A stretch of 36,841 nt of DNA from a virus: positions 1 through 36,841 of IMG/VR virus record IMGVR_UViG_3300045131_002132; one strand, written 5' to 3'. The position numbers and the translations under genes are program-made. Below, piece after piece: positions 1 to 8,022 of this stretch. Under the pieces are notes generated by a model. The model made no database searches, had not been told where the DNA came from, and saw nothing but the letters and a program-made list of their open reading frames with translations. Each line of letters begins with the position of its first letter. Within the stretch, counting starts at the first letter, position 1.

Positions 1-8
1 CTGATGTT

Positions 9-134
9 CAATATTTGCCGGTCGTTCCTGGTAGCTTAGGCAGGGAACGGTCCAAAGTCGAGAGATTGGCGCCGACACTTCCAAGTTATTGGATGTGCCG
101 GCGCTTTTGTTTTTAACCCTCGGGGCGTGCTTAT
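9..134. repeat. Terminal direct repeat, left copy
   Basis: This segment is identical over 126 bases to the last 126 bases of the window. The eight bases before it match the eight bases that precede the right copy after a two-base AA insertion. The simplest reading is a circular molecule opened at an arbitrary point, with the junction sequence reported twice. A true terminal redundancy is possible but less likely at this length. The repeat holds the leader and terminator of the late operon and the first bases of its first gene. Confidence 0.9.
69..114 (+). terminator. Intrinsic terminator in the late-operon leader (left copy)
   Basis: A hairpin begins with GCGCCG (69-74) and closes with CGGCGC (99-104). 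Inside it CAC pairs with GTG and TCCAA with TTGGA around a GTTA tetraloop, with one A-C and one T-T mismatch. It is followed by TTTTGTTTTT (105-114). Stem plus U-tract is the textbook layout of a rho-independent terminator. It sits about 20 bases upstream of the first structural/lysis gene, so transcripts from the promoter at the other end of the window must read through it. Confidence 0.85.
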
Positions 135-543
135 GAAACTTCTTTTTACATCGCGTAAATTCTGGGCAGCAGCAATCGCCCTGGTCGTCATCATCGTGGC
201 ATCCTTCGTGCCTGACTTCGCCATTGACCAGGAGCGGGCGGTCAGCCTGGCGGTAATCATGGTCACCTACCTGGTAGGCACGGCCATCGATCCCGGCCCT
301 GGTAACTGGAAGGGGGTGATCCTCTCTCGCAAGTTCTGGGCAGCCGTTATCGGGCTGATCGTTATCTTCCTGGATGCGTTTCACGTTGTACTCCCCGTTG
401 AACTGACAACCGAACAGCTTATTTCTGTGGTCGTGATCATCTCGGGCTACATCGCAGGGGTGGCCGTCGAGCAGCCCAAACAGCTCGCGCAGCCAGCCAC
501 ACCGCCCTTTGTCGCTGATGAAACGGAATGGGCCGAGGGATGA
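133..543 (+). CDS. Holin-like membrane protein with duplicated hairpin
   Basis: The protein has about 136 residues and four hydrophobic segments arranged as an internal duplication. Both halves begin with SRKFWAA, continue with a membrane segment, a short acidic linker and a second membrane segment. The position directly upstream of a coiled-coil membrane protein and a glycosidase-like endolysin suggests a holin or other lysis membrane protein; this is inference from context, since I do not recognise a named holin family. The ATG at 133 is preferred; a GTG at 127 in the same frame is an alternative, and neither has a strong ribosome-binding site. The C-terminus is rich in Pro, Gln and Ala. 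Confidence 0.75.
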   Translation: MKLLFTSRKFWAAAIALVVIIVASFVPDFAIDQERAVSLAVIMVTYLVGTAIDPGPGNWKGVILSRKFWAAVIGLIVIFLDAFHVVLPVELTTEQLISVVVIISGYIAGVAVEQPKQLAQPATPPFVADETEWAEG

Positions 544-971
544 CACCACCCATACCGTCAACTGAAGTCTGGCTGCAATTTCCGCTTGTGGCCGTGATCG
601 TGCTTTGTTTCGTCCTGGCCGGCGCTGGTATATTTTTCTTCACGAAGTGGATCTGGGGAGAATACAAGATTGAGCGCCAAAAAGATTTAGACTGGCGAGC
701 GGCGCAGAACAAACAGCGCGAAGAGGCTGTTGCCGATCAGAACCTGCTATGGCGGCAAGCGATGGCTGAGCGCGATATTCGGTACGAGACCTATGACCGT
801 GAACGGCAGAGCACGCTTAAAGAGTTAGCAGCCTCAATGGCCGGGATTGCGAACCAGCTTAAAGAGCACGACCAGCAGGCTAAAGATATTGCGGCCGTTG
901 TTAACCGGGTGGATGAACACACACGCCCAGTACCTGAGCCTGGCCGGCGCAGCAGAAAGGCCACTGAATGA
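540..971 (+). CDS. Membrane-anchored coiled-coil protein of the lysis cassette
   Basis: The start at 540 overlaps the previous stop (ATGA) and follows GAGG, so translation is probably coupled. About residues 12-38 form one transmembrane segment; the rest is charged and predicted coiled coil (many Arg, Glu, Gln), ending in a basic tail. One membrane anchor plus a coiled coil between a holin-like gene and an endolysin gene resembles spanin-type or accessory lysis proteins, but there is no lipobox and no diagnostic motif. The function is therefore only suggested by neighbours. It overlaps the next gene by four bases. Confidence 0.75.
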   Translation: MTPPIPSTEVWLQFPLVAVIVLCFVLAGAGIFFFTKWIWGEYKIERQKDLDWRAAQNKQREEAVADQNLLWRQAMAERDIRYETYDRERQSTLKELAASMAGIANQLKEHDQQAKDIAAVVNRVDEHTRPVPEPGRRSRKATE

Positions 972-1939
972 TCACAGGCAAGGGCTATTTTATCTGGCAG
1001 CTCGATGATGATCAGATCCCGCAGCAAGATGCCCTGGCGCGCATGCTGACCGGCGCAGGCTTCTCGCACGTCATCATCAAGGTGGCAGATGGGCCCTATG
1101 CCTACAATGCTGATCTGCTGCCCACATACGTCGAAGCCCTGCAGCGCGCCGGCATACAGGTGTGGGGCTTCCAGTACATTTACCTCGATGACCCGATCAA
1201 TGAGGCGCGCAAGGGCATCCGCCAGGTGCTTGACCTGGGCCTGGCCGGCCTGATCATCGACGCCGAGGGCGAGTGCAAGGGCAAAGCCGCGGCGGCTGAG
1301 CGCTACATGAAAGACCTCCGCGCAGGCCTGCCGGGCGTGCTGTTGGGGCTCAGTTCCTACCGCTGGCCATCCCTGCACCCAGAGTTCCCCTGGCGTGAGA
1401 TGCTGGCCAAGGTCGATTTTGTTATGCCCCAGGTGTACTGGGTTGGGGCGGATAACCCGGCCGGGCAGCTCGACAAAAGCATGCGTGAGTATGCCGGCCT
1501 GGCGCCTGCCAAGCCCTACATCCCAACAGGCGCGGCCTATCAGGAGCGTGGCTGGGAGCCCACGCCCGCACAGATCGTCGTGTTTTTCCAGGCAGTCAAG
1601 GCAGCCAGACTGCTGGGCTGCAACTTCTGGGAGCTGGCCAACAGCCTGCGCTATGGGCTGTATAGCACTGTTGCAGGGCTGAATTGGGACGGTACGACAC
1701 CACCTATCCCTGAGCCTGATACCAAGACGATCCTGCTCAGCAACCCATACAGTGACCGGATGAACTTTCGCATCGCGCCTGCCGTTTCTACGGAAACGGT
1801 CCAGGGTCAGCTGCTGGATGGGACTCTGCTCGAGGTATTGGAAGAGGTTGTGGATGGCCAGGACATCTGGCTGCGTGTGCGTGCTGAGGGCTGGATTGTC
1901 AAGCGCTATCAAGGGCGTGTGTATGTGGAGGATAAGTAG
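968..1939 (+). CDS. TIM-barrel glycoside-hydrolase-like endolysin with C-terminal SH3-like domain
   Basis: The protein has 323 residues. Residues 1-235 look like a (beta/alpha)8 barrel of the kind found in lysozyme-like glycosidases: GYFIWQL at the N-terminus, VIIKVADG, LIIDAEGE with acidic residues at a strand end, SSYRWPSLHPEFPW, FVMPQVYW and GCNFWEL. After a Pro-rich linker, residues 250-323 fit an SH3b-type domain (MNFRIAP, W-L-R-V, GWIVKRY) that could bind cell-wall material. The likely role is cell-wall or envelope degradation at lysis, supported by the holin-like genes upstream. The exact glycosidase family is not certain. A parS-like palindrome at 1783-1798 lies in the linker/SH3 boundary and is translated as VSTET. 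Confidence 0.75.
   Translation: MITGKGYFIWQLDDDQIPQQDALARMLTGAGFSHVIIKVADGPYAYNADLLPTYVEALQRAGIQVWGFQYIYLDDPINEARKGIRQVLDLGLAGLIIDAEGECKGKAAAAERYMKDLRAGLPGVLLGLSSYRWPSLHPEFPWREMLAKVDFVMPQVYWVGADNPAGQLDKSMREYAGLAPAKPYIPTGAAYQERGWEPTPAQIVVFFQAVKAARLLGCNFWELANSLRYGLYSTVAGLNWDGTTPPIPEPDTKTILLSNPYSDRMNFRIAPAVSTETVQGQLLDGTLLEVLEEVVDGQDIWLRVRAEGWIVKRYQGRVYVEDK
1783..1798. repeat. parS-like palindrome, site 1
   Basis: CGTTTCTACGGAAACG has perfect six-base arms around the four-base centre TACG, and the symmetry extends one base further on each side. It lies inside the endolysin gene and reads as VSTET. It is one of seven dispersed copies of a GTTTC-N4-GAAAC site, and the only one in which the centre deviates from TNNA. 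Confidence 0.75.
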
Positions 1940-1940
1940 C

Positions 1941-2285
1941 ATGCCGATGTCTGCTCTCAGACCCTGCACATATCCTGGCTGCATTGCTCTTGTGCGTAAT
2001 GGGCGCTGTGCTCAGCACGCGCGTCAGGCCCAGCAGATGTACCACGATCCTGTTGTGCAGCGCTTGTATAAGACAATCCGATGGCAGATCATTCGGCGCA
2101 TACAGTTGGCCAAAGAGTCATGGTGTGCAGAGTGTCTGCGTGCAAACATCTATACCCAGGCCACCGATGTGGATCATATCAAACCGCATCGTGGCAATCA
2201 GCAGGAGTTCTTTCGAGGTCCGTTTCAATCGTTGTGCCATGCCTGCCACAGCAGCAAGACGGCCAGTGAGGTGCTGAACCGATGA
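1941..2285 (+). CDS. HNH endonuclease
   Basis: The protein has 114 residues. The C-terminal half carries the HNH signature: CAEC (62-65), VDHIKPHRG (77-85) and SLCHACHSSKT (98-106), where the two Cys pairs bind a structural zinc and the DH and later His residues form the catalytic metal site. An N-terminal C-X4-C and C-X2-H set may bind another zinc. HNH nucleases directly upstream of terminase are typical of HK97-type cos phages, where they assist the terminase in cutting cos. The start at 1941 follows a GGAG within the end of the previous gene. Confidence 0.9.
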   Translation: MPMSALRPCTYPGCIALVRNGRCAQHARQAQQMYHDPVVQRLYKTIRWQIIRRIQLAKESWCAECLRANIYTQATDVDHIKPHRGNQQEFFRGPFQSLCHACHSSKTASEVLNR

Positions 2286-2373
2286 CCCATACCCCCTCAG
2301 AAAGTTTTCAACTGGGGGCATCGGAGCGCGTGGGGGTCGCGCGCAAGAAATATTCCCCGATCAGGTTTTTATA
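2286..2373. other. Non-coding gap before terminase, candidate cos region
   Basis: This 88-base gap holds two inverted repeats. The first runs from about 2293 to 2318 (CCCC and CAG pairing with CTG and GGGG); the second is GCGCG (2326-2330) pairing with CGCGC (2338-2342) around a G-rich loop. Its position between an HNH nuclease and the small terminase gene is where cos sites lie in related phages. No cut site can be identified by eye, so the cos assignment is inference. Confidence 0.35.
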
Positions 2374-2853
2374 ATGCCGACGCCGATCAAATCCAGCAAA
2401 AACATGAGCATAGGCGGCCGCGACGGTGGCAAACACCTGACGCGGGCCGAACTGGAGTCGCGCCAGGCTGCAGAGTCAGGGCACACGCGCCGGCGGGTGC
2501 TGCTGAAGCCGCCGGATTGGCTGAAGGAGTCTGAGGATGCGATGAAGGTGTGGAAGAGCATCCTAAAGAAGCTCAAGGGCATCGAGCTGCTCGACGATCT
2601 AGACAGCGAGCTGCTGGCCATCTACTGCGATGCCCTGGTCAATTACCGGCTGTGCAGCCGCGGCATGAAATTGGTTGGCGAAGATGGCGAGATGCTCGCC
2701 AACGATGAACGCATGAAGACGACGCAAGCCTGGGCGCGCATCGTCACGTCCTACGCCGACAAGCTGGGCCTGACGCCCGGCGGCCGAGCACGCCTGGCCA
2801 AACGCAAGGCCGAACAGGTCTTCGATCCGTTTGCTACTGAGTTTGGAGGCTGA
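2374..2853 (+). CDS. Small terminase subunit, P27-like
   Basis: The protein has 159 residues. It has a charged N-terminus (GGRDGGKHLTRAELESRQ), a WLKESEDAMKVWKSI helix, and the C-terminal LTPGGRARLAKRK element that is characteristic of P27-family small terminases. It would recognise phage DNA and load the large subunit for packaging. The large terminase gene follows two bases after its stop. No strong ribosome-binding site is seen before the ATG at 2374, and the upstream gap may carry other signals. Confidence 0.85.
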   Translation: MPTPIKSSKNMSIGGRDGGKHLTRAELESRQAAESGHTRRRVLLKPPDWLKESEDAMKVWKSILKKLKGIELLDDLDSELLAIYCDALVNYRLCSRGMKLVGEDGEMLANDERMKTTQAWARIVTSYADKLGLTPGGRARLAKRKAEQVFDPFATEFGG

Positions 2854-2855
2854 TC

Positions 2856-4568
2856 GTGACGCATCCTACCACCCAATACGCGCTTGATGTGGTCGAGGGA
2901 CGCCGGGTTGCCGGCAAGCCCGAGATCCAGGCATGCCAGCGGCACCTGGATGACCTCACGCGCCAGGGTGGCGAAGACTTCCCGTGGATCTTCGATGAGG
3001 CCAAGGCCAATAAGATCATCACCTGGTTCGGCTACTGCAAGCACGTCAAGGGCCCGCTGGCCGGGCAGCCGATCGAGCTGGAGCCCTTCCAGCAGTTCGA
3101 CCTGGGCTGCATCTTCGGCTGGGTGCATCCTGAGACCGGCCTGAGACGGTTTGAGAAGGCCTACATCCAGGAAGCACGCAAGAATGCCAAGTCCACGATC
3201 ATGTCGGGTATTGCGCTGTACCTGATGGCTGGCGATCAGGAAGAGAGCCCCGAGGTGTACTGCGCCGCGGTCGATAAAGAACAGGCCCGCATTATCTACA
3301 AGGATGCCAAGGCCATGGCGCAGAAGTCGCTCGATATCTCGAAGCGGCTCAAGATTCGCGATTACATGATCAGCCACGTCTCGCGCGGCGGCGAGCTGAA
3401 GGCGCTCTCGAAAGAGACCAAGAACAAAGACGGTCTCAACCCCAGCGGCGCCATCATCGATGAGTACCACGCGCACGATACCAGCGAGATCTACGACCTG
3501 CTGTGGTCCGCCTGGGGCCAGCGTGCCCAGGCCCTGATGGCTATCATCACCACGGCCGGGTTCGAGACCAACGAGAACCCGTGCCATAAGGAATACGAAT
3601 ACTGCAAGCAGATCATCGCGCGCCTGGTGACCAACGAGCGCTATTTTGTGATCATCCGCGAGCTGGATCCAGGCGATGATGAGCACAATCCGGCTGTCTG
3701 GATCAAGGCCAACCCGCTGCGCGCGGCCACCCCGGCCGGGCTGAAGAAGATTAAAGAGCAGCACGACGAGGCCTTTAGTTCGAAAGACTCGGCCAAGATC
3801 CGTAACTTCCGCGTCAAAAACCTCAATATCTGGGTGGATGAAGCGGAGGATAGTTACATCGGCGATCTGTTGCCGCGCTGGAATGAGCTGGCCATCAGCC
3901 GTGAGGAATTCGCTACGCTGACCCGCGGCATGAAATGCCTGGTGGGTGGTGACCTTTCGAAGAAGATCGACCTGACGGCCGACGCCTTTCTATTTGCGCT
4001 GCCAGACGGGCGCGTGGCAATCACTGCGCATGGCTTTATGCCATCAGAGTCGGTTATCAAGCACGAAAAAACCGACAAGATCCAATACCGCGATTGGATC
4101 AAAGCCGGCTGGGCGACGGTCACAGAGGGCGACGCCACCGACTATCATGCCATCGAAACCCACATCCACGACTGCGAGCTGGAGCATGGGTGGAAGGTGC
4201 ACGAGTTTGCCTTTGACCCGTATAACGCCACCCATTTCGCCAATGACCTGGCCAACCAGGGCTACACCACGGTTGAGATCCGCCAGGGCGTGCAGACTCT
4301 GAGCGAACCGACCAAGCTCTTCCGCGAGATGATTGCCCAGCGCAAGATCGTGCACGATGGCTCGCCGCTGTTGACCTGGTGCCTGGCCAACGCAGTGACG
4401 GCCCAGGACAGCAATGAGAACATCAAGCTCTCGAAGAAAAACGCCAGCGATACCAAGCGCATCGACCTGCTGGCTGCCGGCATCAACGCTATGGTGCGTA
4501 TCGAAGCGCTGCGCGAGACATCGCGCGATCTGAATTCCGAAATTCTTTCGGAAGATTGGGGCATGTGA
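2856..4568 (+). CDS. Large terminase subunit
   Basis: The protein has 570 residues and a GTG start. The N-terminal ATPase has an atypical Walker A at about 107-114 (ARKNAKST) and a Walker B at 198-204 (GAIIDEY). The C-terminal RNase H-like nuclease begins near 362 with VGGDLSKKIDLTA, whose Asp is a likely metal ligand, and continues with FDPYNATHF near 450. Length and motif order fit the Terminase_1 family of HK97-like phages. It powers DNA entry into proheads and cuts the concatemer. Its stop overlaps the next start. Confidence 0.95.
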   Translation: MTHPTTQYALDVVEGRRVAGKPEIQACQRHLDDLTRQGGEDFPWIFDEAKANKIITWFGYCKHVKGPLAGQPIELEPFQQFDLGCIFGWVHPETGLRRFEKAYIQEARKNAKSTIMSGIALYLMAGDQEESPEVYCAAVDKEQARIIYKDAKAMAQKSLDISKRLKIRDYMISHVSRGGELKALSKETKNKDGLNPSGAIIDEYHAHDTSEIYDLLWSAWGQRAQALMAIITTAGFETNENPCHKEYEYCKQIIARLVTNERYFVIIRELDPGDDEHNPAVWIKANPLRAATPAGLKKIKEQHDEAFSSKDSAKIRNFRVKNLNIWVDEAEDSYIGDLLPRWNELAISREEFATLTRGMKCLVGGDLSKKIDLTADAFLFALPDGRVAITAHGFMPSESVIKHEKTDKIQYRDWIKAGWATVTEGDATDYHAIETHIHDCELEHGWKVHEFAFDPYNATHFANDLANQGYTTVEIRQGVQTLSEPTKLFREMIAQRKIVHDGSPLLTWCLANAVTAQDSNENIKLSKKNASDTKRIDLLAAGINAMVRIEALRETSRDLNSEILSEDWGM

Positions 4569-4741
4569 TGAAACATTTGCGAGCGTTTCTACAGAAACAC
4601 TCAGACGACATCCTGATCATGGCGGGCTGCGGGCTGATTTTGTACGGTATTTCGCTGGTCAGCATCCCCTGGACGTGGGTGGTTGCCGGCATTATGTGCC
4701 TGGTTCTGGCTGTTTTGATAGGCTTTGGAGGAAGACAGTGA
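4568..4741 (+). CDS. Small two-helix membrane protein
   Basis: The protein has 57 residues, starting at the ATG that overlaps the terminase stop (TGATG). Residues 18-33 and 36-54 are hydrophobic, giving two membrane segments with a short WTW turn. Its role is unknown; small membrane proteins between terminase and portal are seen in some phages. The DNA of codons 6-11 contains a parS-like palindrome at 4584-4599. The gene ends by overlapping the portal start (GTGA) and carries the portal gene's ribosome-binding site. Confidence 0.7.
   Translation: MKHLRAFLQKHSDDILIMAGCGLILYGISLVSIPWTWVVAGIMCLVLAVLIGFGGRQ
4584..4599. repeat. parS-like palindrome, site 2
   Basis: CGTTTCTACAGAAACA carries the core GTTTCTACAGAAAC; the outermost pair is mismatched, but the flanks GAG and CTC are again complementary. 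It lies inside the small membrane-protein gene 16 bases after its start codon, read in a different frame from the VSTET sites. Confidence 0.75.
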
Positions 4742-5946
4742 TCATTCGTAATTTAGTCAGGCCCAGTAATGCCACACATGAGCCGATGACTTTGCCGGAG
4801 GTAGTAGAGGCGCATGGTTTGATCAATGCCTCCGGGCAAACGGTAACGCCCGAAACATCCCGGCGAGTAGCCACCGGTTACCGCTGCATTAACGTGCTCA
4901 GTGATGACGTGGCCAAGATGCCGCTGCAGCAGTTTATCAGCCGCAGCAGCGGCCAGATTGAGCGGGTGAGGCCAGATAACCGCATTCAAAACACGGCCTG
5001 GCTGATGGAAGTTTCTCCCAACCGCTGGATGACGCCGTTTCTCTTCAAGAAGGCGCTGGCGATGTGGGCCATTACCTGGGGCGCGGGTTATGCCTGGCAG
5101 CCGCCGCGCATGCCCGGCGCCAGGCGTGAGCTGTTTATTCTCAACAGCGCCGCAACCATCCCGGTCTTCGATATCCAGGGCAACCTGTTTTACCAGACTA
5201 CGTTTTCCACCGGTGAGACGGAGTACATCCCGGATGTTGAGGTTTTTGCGCTGCTGATCAACTCGATGGATGGCATCACCGGCCGGTCCGTGCTGACCTA
5301 TGCGCGCGAAACGATCGGCCGCCAGCTGGGCGCTTATGAGACCCAGGGCAAGTTCTACAGCCAGGGCCTCAACCCGGGCGGGATTGTGTACGTGGGCGGT
5401 GATCTGGACAAGACGGCGCGCGATAAGATCCGCAATTCTTACGGCGAAGCCATGTCGGGCAGCTCCAACGCCTACCGGCTGGCAGTGATGGACTCGAAGA
5501 TCACCAAATTCGAAGCCATCACCATGAAGCCGGTCGATGCCCAGTTCCTGGAGTCTATCCAGGCCACCGACGTGGAGATTGCCAACTTCTTCGGCGTGCC
5601 GCTCTACAAGCTCAACTCGGGCAAGCAAAGCTACAACTCCAACGAGCAGCAGAACCTGGACTACCTGACCACCACGCTCGACCCGTACCTGGTGCAGTGG
5701 GAGCAGGCGGCCGCACTGCGCTGGCTGACTGAGCTGGAACAAAACTACACCTATTTCCGCTTCAACCGCGATGTGTTGCTGCGCACAGATGCCAAGACGC
5801 GCGCTGAAACACTGGAGAAGCGCATTATATCTGGCCAAATGAGCCCGAATGAAGCGCGCGAAATTGAGGATATGCCCGCGTACCCCGGCGGTGAAAGTTT
5901 CTACATGCCGGCCAATATCAACAAGATCGGAGGAGGGAATGCCTAA
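4738..5946 (+). CDS. Portal protein, HK97 family
   Basis: The protein has 402 residues. The GTG at 4738 is chosen because GGAGG lies six bases upstream and the codon overlaps the previous stop. The family is recognised from RVATGYRCINVLSDDVAKMPL in the N-terminus (read as separate short motifs), the central GRSVLTYARETIG, and the C-terminal FFGVPLYKLNSG followed by EQQNLDYLTTTLDPYLVQWE. Twelve copies form the ring through which DNA enters and leaves the head and to which the connectors attach. The end overlaps the protease start by eight bases. Confidence 0.95.
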   Translation: MIIRNLVRPSNATHEPMTLPEVVEAHGLINASGQTVTPETSRRVATGYRCINVLSDDVAKMPLQQFISRSSGQIERVRPDNRIQNTAWLMEVSPNRWMTPFLFKKALAMWAITWGAGYAWQPPRMPGARRELFILNSAATIPVFDIQGNLFYQTTFSTGETEYIPDVEVFALLINSMDGITGRSVLTYARETIGRQLGAYETQGKFYSQGLNPGGIVYVGGDLDKTARDKIRNSYGEAMSGSSNAYRLAVMDSKITKFEAITMKPVDAQFLESIQATDVEIANFFGVPLYKLNSGKQSYNSNEQQNLDYLTTTLDPYLVQWEQAAALRWLTELEQNYTYFRFNRDVLLRTDAKTRAETLEKRIISGQMSPNEAREIEDMPAYPGGESFYMPANINKIGGGNA

Positions 5947-6706
5947 GCAACCTGTACGTATTTTTGAAGGGGAAACCAGGCCGCATGAGCCGTTCTGGCG
6001 CTGGCGCAATGCTGTGGAGCAAGACGGTGCTGAGCCTGAGCTGGAATTCTACGGGTTTATCTCGGAATACAGTTGGTGGGATGATGACATCACCCCGCAG
6101 CTGTTCAAGGACCAGCTCTATTCAAATGGCCAGGGCGGCCCGGTGACCATCCGCATGAACAGCGGCGGCGGGGATATGATCGCGGCGTCTGTGATTCGCT
6201 CGACGATTATGGAATATCCGGGCAAGGTGACGGTGCGCATCGACGGCCTGGCAGCGAGCGCGGCCACCTATGTGGCCATGGCCGGCGACCTGGTGCGCAT
6301 GCAGGATACCGCATACTTCATGATCCATGACCCGTGGACCATCGCGATCGGCAACGTCGACGATCTCAAGCAGGTGATCGACATGCTGAAGAGTCTGAAG
6401 AGCGGCATTGTCGACGCCTACGCATCCAAAACCAAGCTGCCTGCTGAGAAGCTGGCCAAACTGATGAACGATGAAACCTGGATGAGCGCCAACGAGGCAA
6501 AGACACTGGGGTTTGTCGATGAAGTCATCACTGCCAGCTCTAAAAAGAGCGCGCCACAGGCGACTTATGTCAACGCGCTCCCCCAATACTATGTGAACGT
6601 TCCGGCGGCCTTACTGAAGCGCGAGCCGGTTAATCCTATCGAAGCGGAATCGCCTGACGTGGTCAAGCTCCGCGCCGAAGTTTGTCTATTGAAAGGGACA
6701 AAATGA
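5939..6706 (+). CDS. ClpP-like prohead maturation protease
   Basis: The protein has 255 residues, starting at the ATG after GGAGGG. It has the ClpP/S14 fold signature: IRMNSGGGD (71-79), GLAASAATYVAM with nucleophile Ser107, MIHDPW with His130, and NDETWMSANEA with a probable Asp178. These form the Ser-His-Asp triad. In HK97-type phages this enzyme removes the scaffold part of the capsid protein inside the prohead. It sits between portal and capsid genes as expected, and its stop overlaps the capsid start (ATGA). Confidence 0.93.
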   Translation: MPKQPVRIFEGETRPHEPFWRWRNAVEQDGAEPELEFYGFISEYSWWDDDITPQLFKDQLYSNGQGGPVTIRMNSGGGDMIAASVIRSTIMEYPGKVTVRIDGLAASAATYVAMAGDLVRMQDTAYFMIHDPWTIAIGNVDDLKQVIDMLKSLKSGIVDAYASKTKLPAEKLAKLMNDETWMSANEAKTLGFVDEVITASSKKSAPQATYVNALPQYYVNVPAALLKREPVNPIEAESPDVVKLRAEVCLLKGTK

Positions 6707-7941
6707 ACCTCAAGAAGTTTTTTGACGCGGCCAATATGGCCGAGGCGCGGGTGCAGTCGATTGCCGCGCAGATCAATGACCTGTTCGACAAAGGTCAGAC
6801 CGAGGATGCTCTCAAGCTCCGCCCCCAACTGGATGCCGCCAAGGCTGAGGCCAAGGAAGCGCACCAGCTCTATCTGTCGATGGCAGCCGCTACCACGCCG
6901 GATGGCGACCCGGCTACCCGCTTCGTGCCAGCCGGCGCCAAACCCGAGTCGCAGGAAGTTAAAGAAATGCGCGGCTCCAACGAGTACATGACGGCCTTCT
7001 TTGATGCGCTGCGCGGCGGTGTGTCGCCCAAGACCATCAAGGCCGGCCAGCACCGCGCTGAGCCTTACCAGGTGCTGATGGCCACCCTGACCGAAACCGG
7101 GGGAAGCCCGGCAGGTGAAGATGGCGGCTTCCTGCTGCCGATTGATTTTGACAACAAAATCAAAGAGCTGATGCGCCAGTATCCTGACATGTCCCCCTAC
7201 GTCAACGTTGAAAACGTGACCGCTTACAGCGGTTGGCGCGTGGTCGAGCAGGCCGCGGCCGCCCTGCCGTTTGCGGCGATCACGGAAGACCAGTCGCTGG
7301 CCGAGATGGAGCAGCCCAAGTTTGACAAGATCACCTATACCATGGTCGATTACGGCGGTTACCTGCCGGTATCCAACGACCTGATGGCGGATACCCCGGT
7401 CAATATCATGAACTACCTGGCCAAGTGGGCTGCCAAGAAGGCCGCGCTGACCAATACCAGCCGGATCCTGGCCCTGATCAATGCCCTGACCCCCACGGCC
7501 GTGGCCACCACAGATGACCAGTACGCAGCGATCAAGACCGCCCTGAACATCACCCTCGATCCGGCCATCTCCGCCGGCGCGACCATTTTCACCAACCAGA
7601 AGGGCTTCGACATTCTGGACCAGATCCTGGACGGCGATGGCCGCCCACTGCTGCAGCCCGATCCCAGCATGCCGACTTCCTATCGGGTCATCGGACGCCC
7701 GCTGGTGGTTATTGCCACCCGCGTGTGGGCTAACATGACCTCGACCGATCGCGCGCGCCTGGCGATTGGCGATGGCAAGGAATTCATGACCCTCTTCCGC
7801 CGCAACCCGCTTGAGATGGCTTCGACCAACATCGGCGGCGATGCCTGGCGCAAGAACAACACCGAAGTGCGCGCCATTATGCGCCTGGATGAGGCTGTGA
7901 TGGATGCCACCGCAATGGAGCTCCTGACCCTGGCTTTCTAA
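6703..7941 (+). CDS. Major capsid protein, HK97 fold
   Basis: The protein has 412 residues, start chosen at 6703 because it overlaps the protease stop and follows AAAGGGA. The first 75 residues or so are charged and helical, typical of the delta/scaffold domain that the protease removes. The mature part shows GEDGGFLLP, the E-loop and P-domain region around YTMVDYGGYLPVSNDLM, and the C-terminal RRNPLEMAS and DAVMDATAMELLTL-type end common in this family. It forms the icosahedral shell. Confidence 0.95.
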   Translation: MNLKKFFDAANMAEARVQSIAAQINDLFDKGQTEDALKLRPQLDAAKAEAKEAHQLYLSMAAATTPDGDPATRFVPAGAKPESQEVKEMRGSNEYMTAFFDALRGGVSPKTIKAGQHRAEPYQVLMATLTETGGSPAGEDGGFLLPIDFDNKIKELMRQYPDMSPYVNVENVTAYSGWRVVEQAAAALPFAAITEDQSLAEMEQPKFDKITYTMVDYGGYLPVSNDLMADTPVNIMNYLAKWAAKKAALTNTSRILALINALTPTAVATTDDQYAAIKTALNITLDPAISAGATIFTNQKGFDILDQILDGDGRPLLQPDPSMPTSYRVIGRPLVVIATRVWANMTSTDRARLAIGDGKEFMTLFRRNPLEMASTNIGGDAWRKNNTEVRAIMRLDEAVMDATAMELLTLAF

Positions 7942-7972
7942 GCTGGCTTCCTGAGCCTGAACCATAAGACAG

Positions 7973-7996
7973 CAGGGGGCTGGTGACAGCCCCCTG
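7973..7996 (+). terminator. Strong hairpin after the capsid gene
   Basis: CAGGGGGCT (7973-7981) pairs perfectly with AGCCCCCTG (7988-7996) around a six-base loop. No T-tract follows, so it may be a transcript-stabilising or attenuating hairpin, not a full terminator. It would let the highly expressed capsid gene be transcribed or kept stable separately from the genes after it. Confidence 0.6.
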
Positions 7997-8022
7997 AAGA
8001 GAGAAGTGAAAGGAATAAAGCA

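Noticed and set aside
791-1984. Long minus-strand open frame opposite the endolysin
   Set aside because: It is a GC-driven shadow of real plus-strand genes and has no start signal or recognisable domain. The same applies to 2751-3764, 4753-6009 and 6589-8046.
5893-5910. GTTTCTACATG and other single half-sites of the palindrome (also near 18829 and 33778)
   Set aside because: Only one half matches; the second half is absent, so they are not counted as sites.
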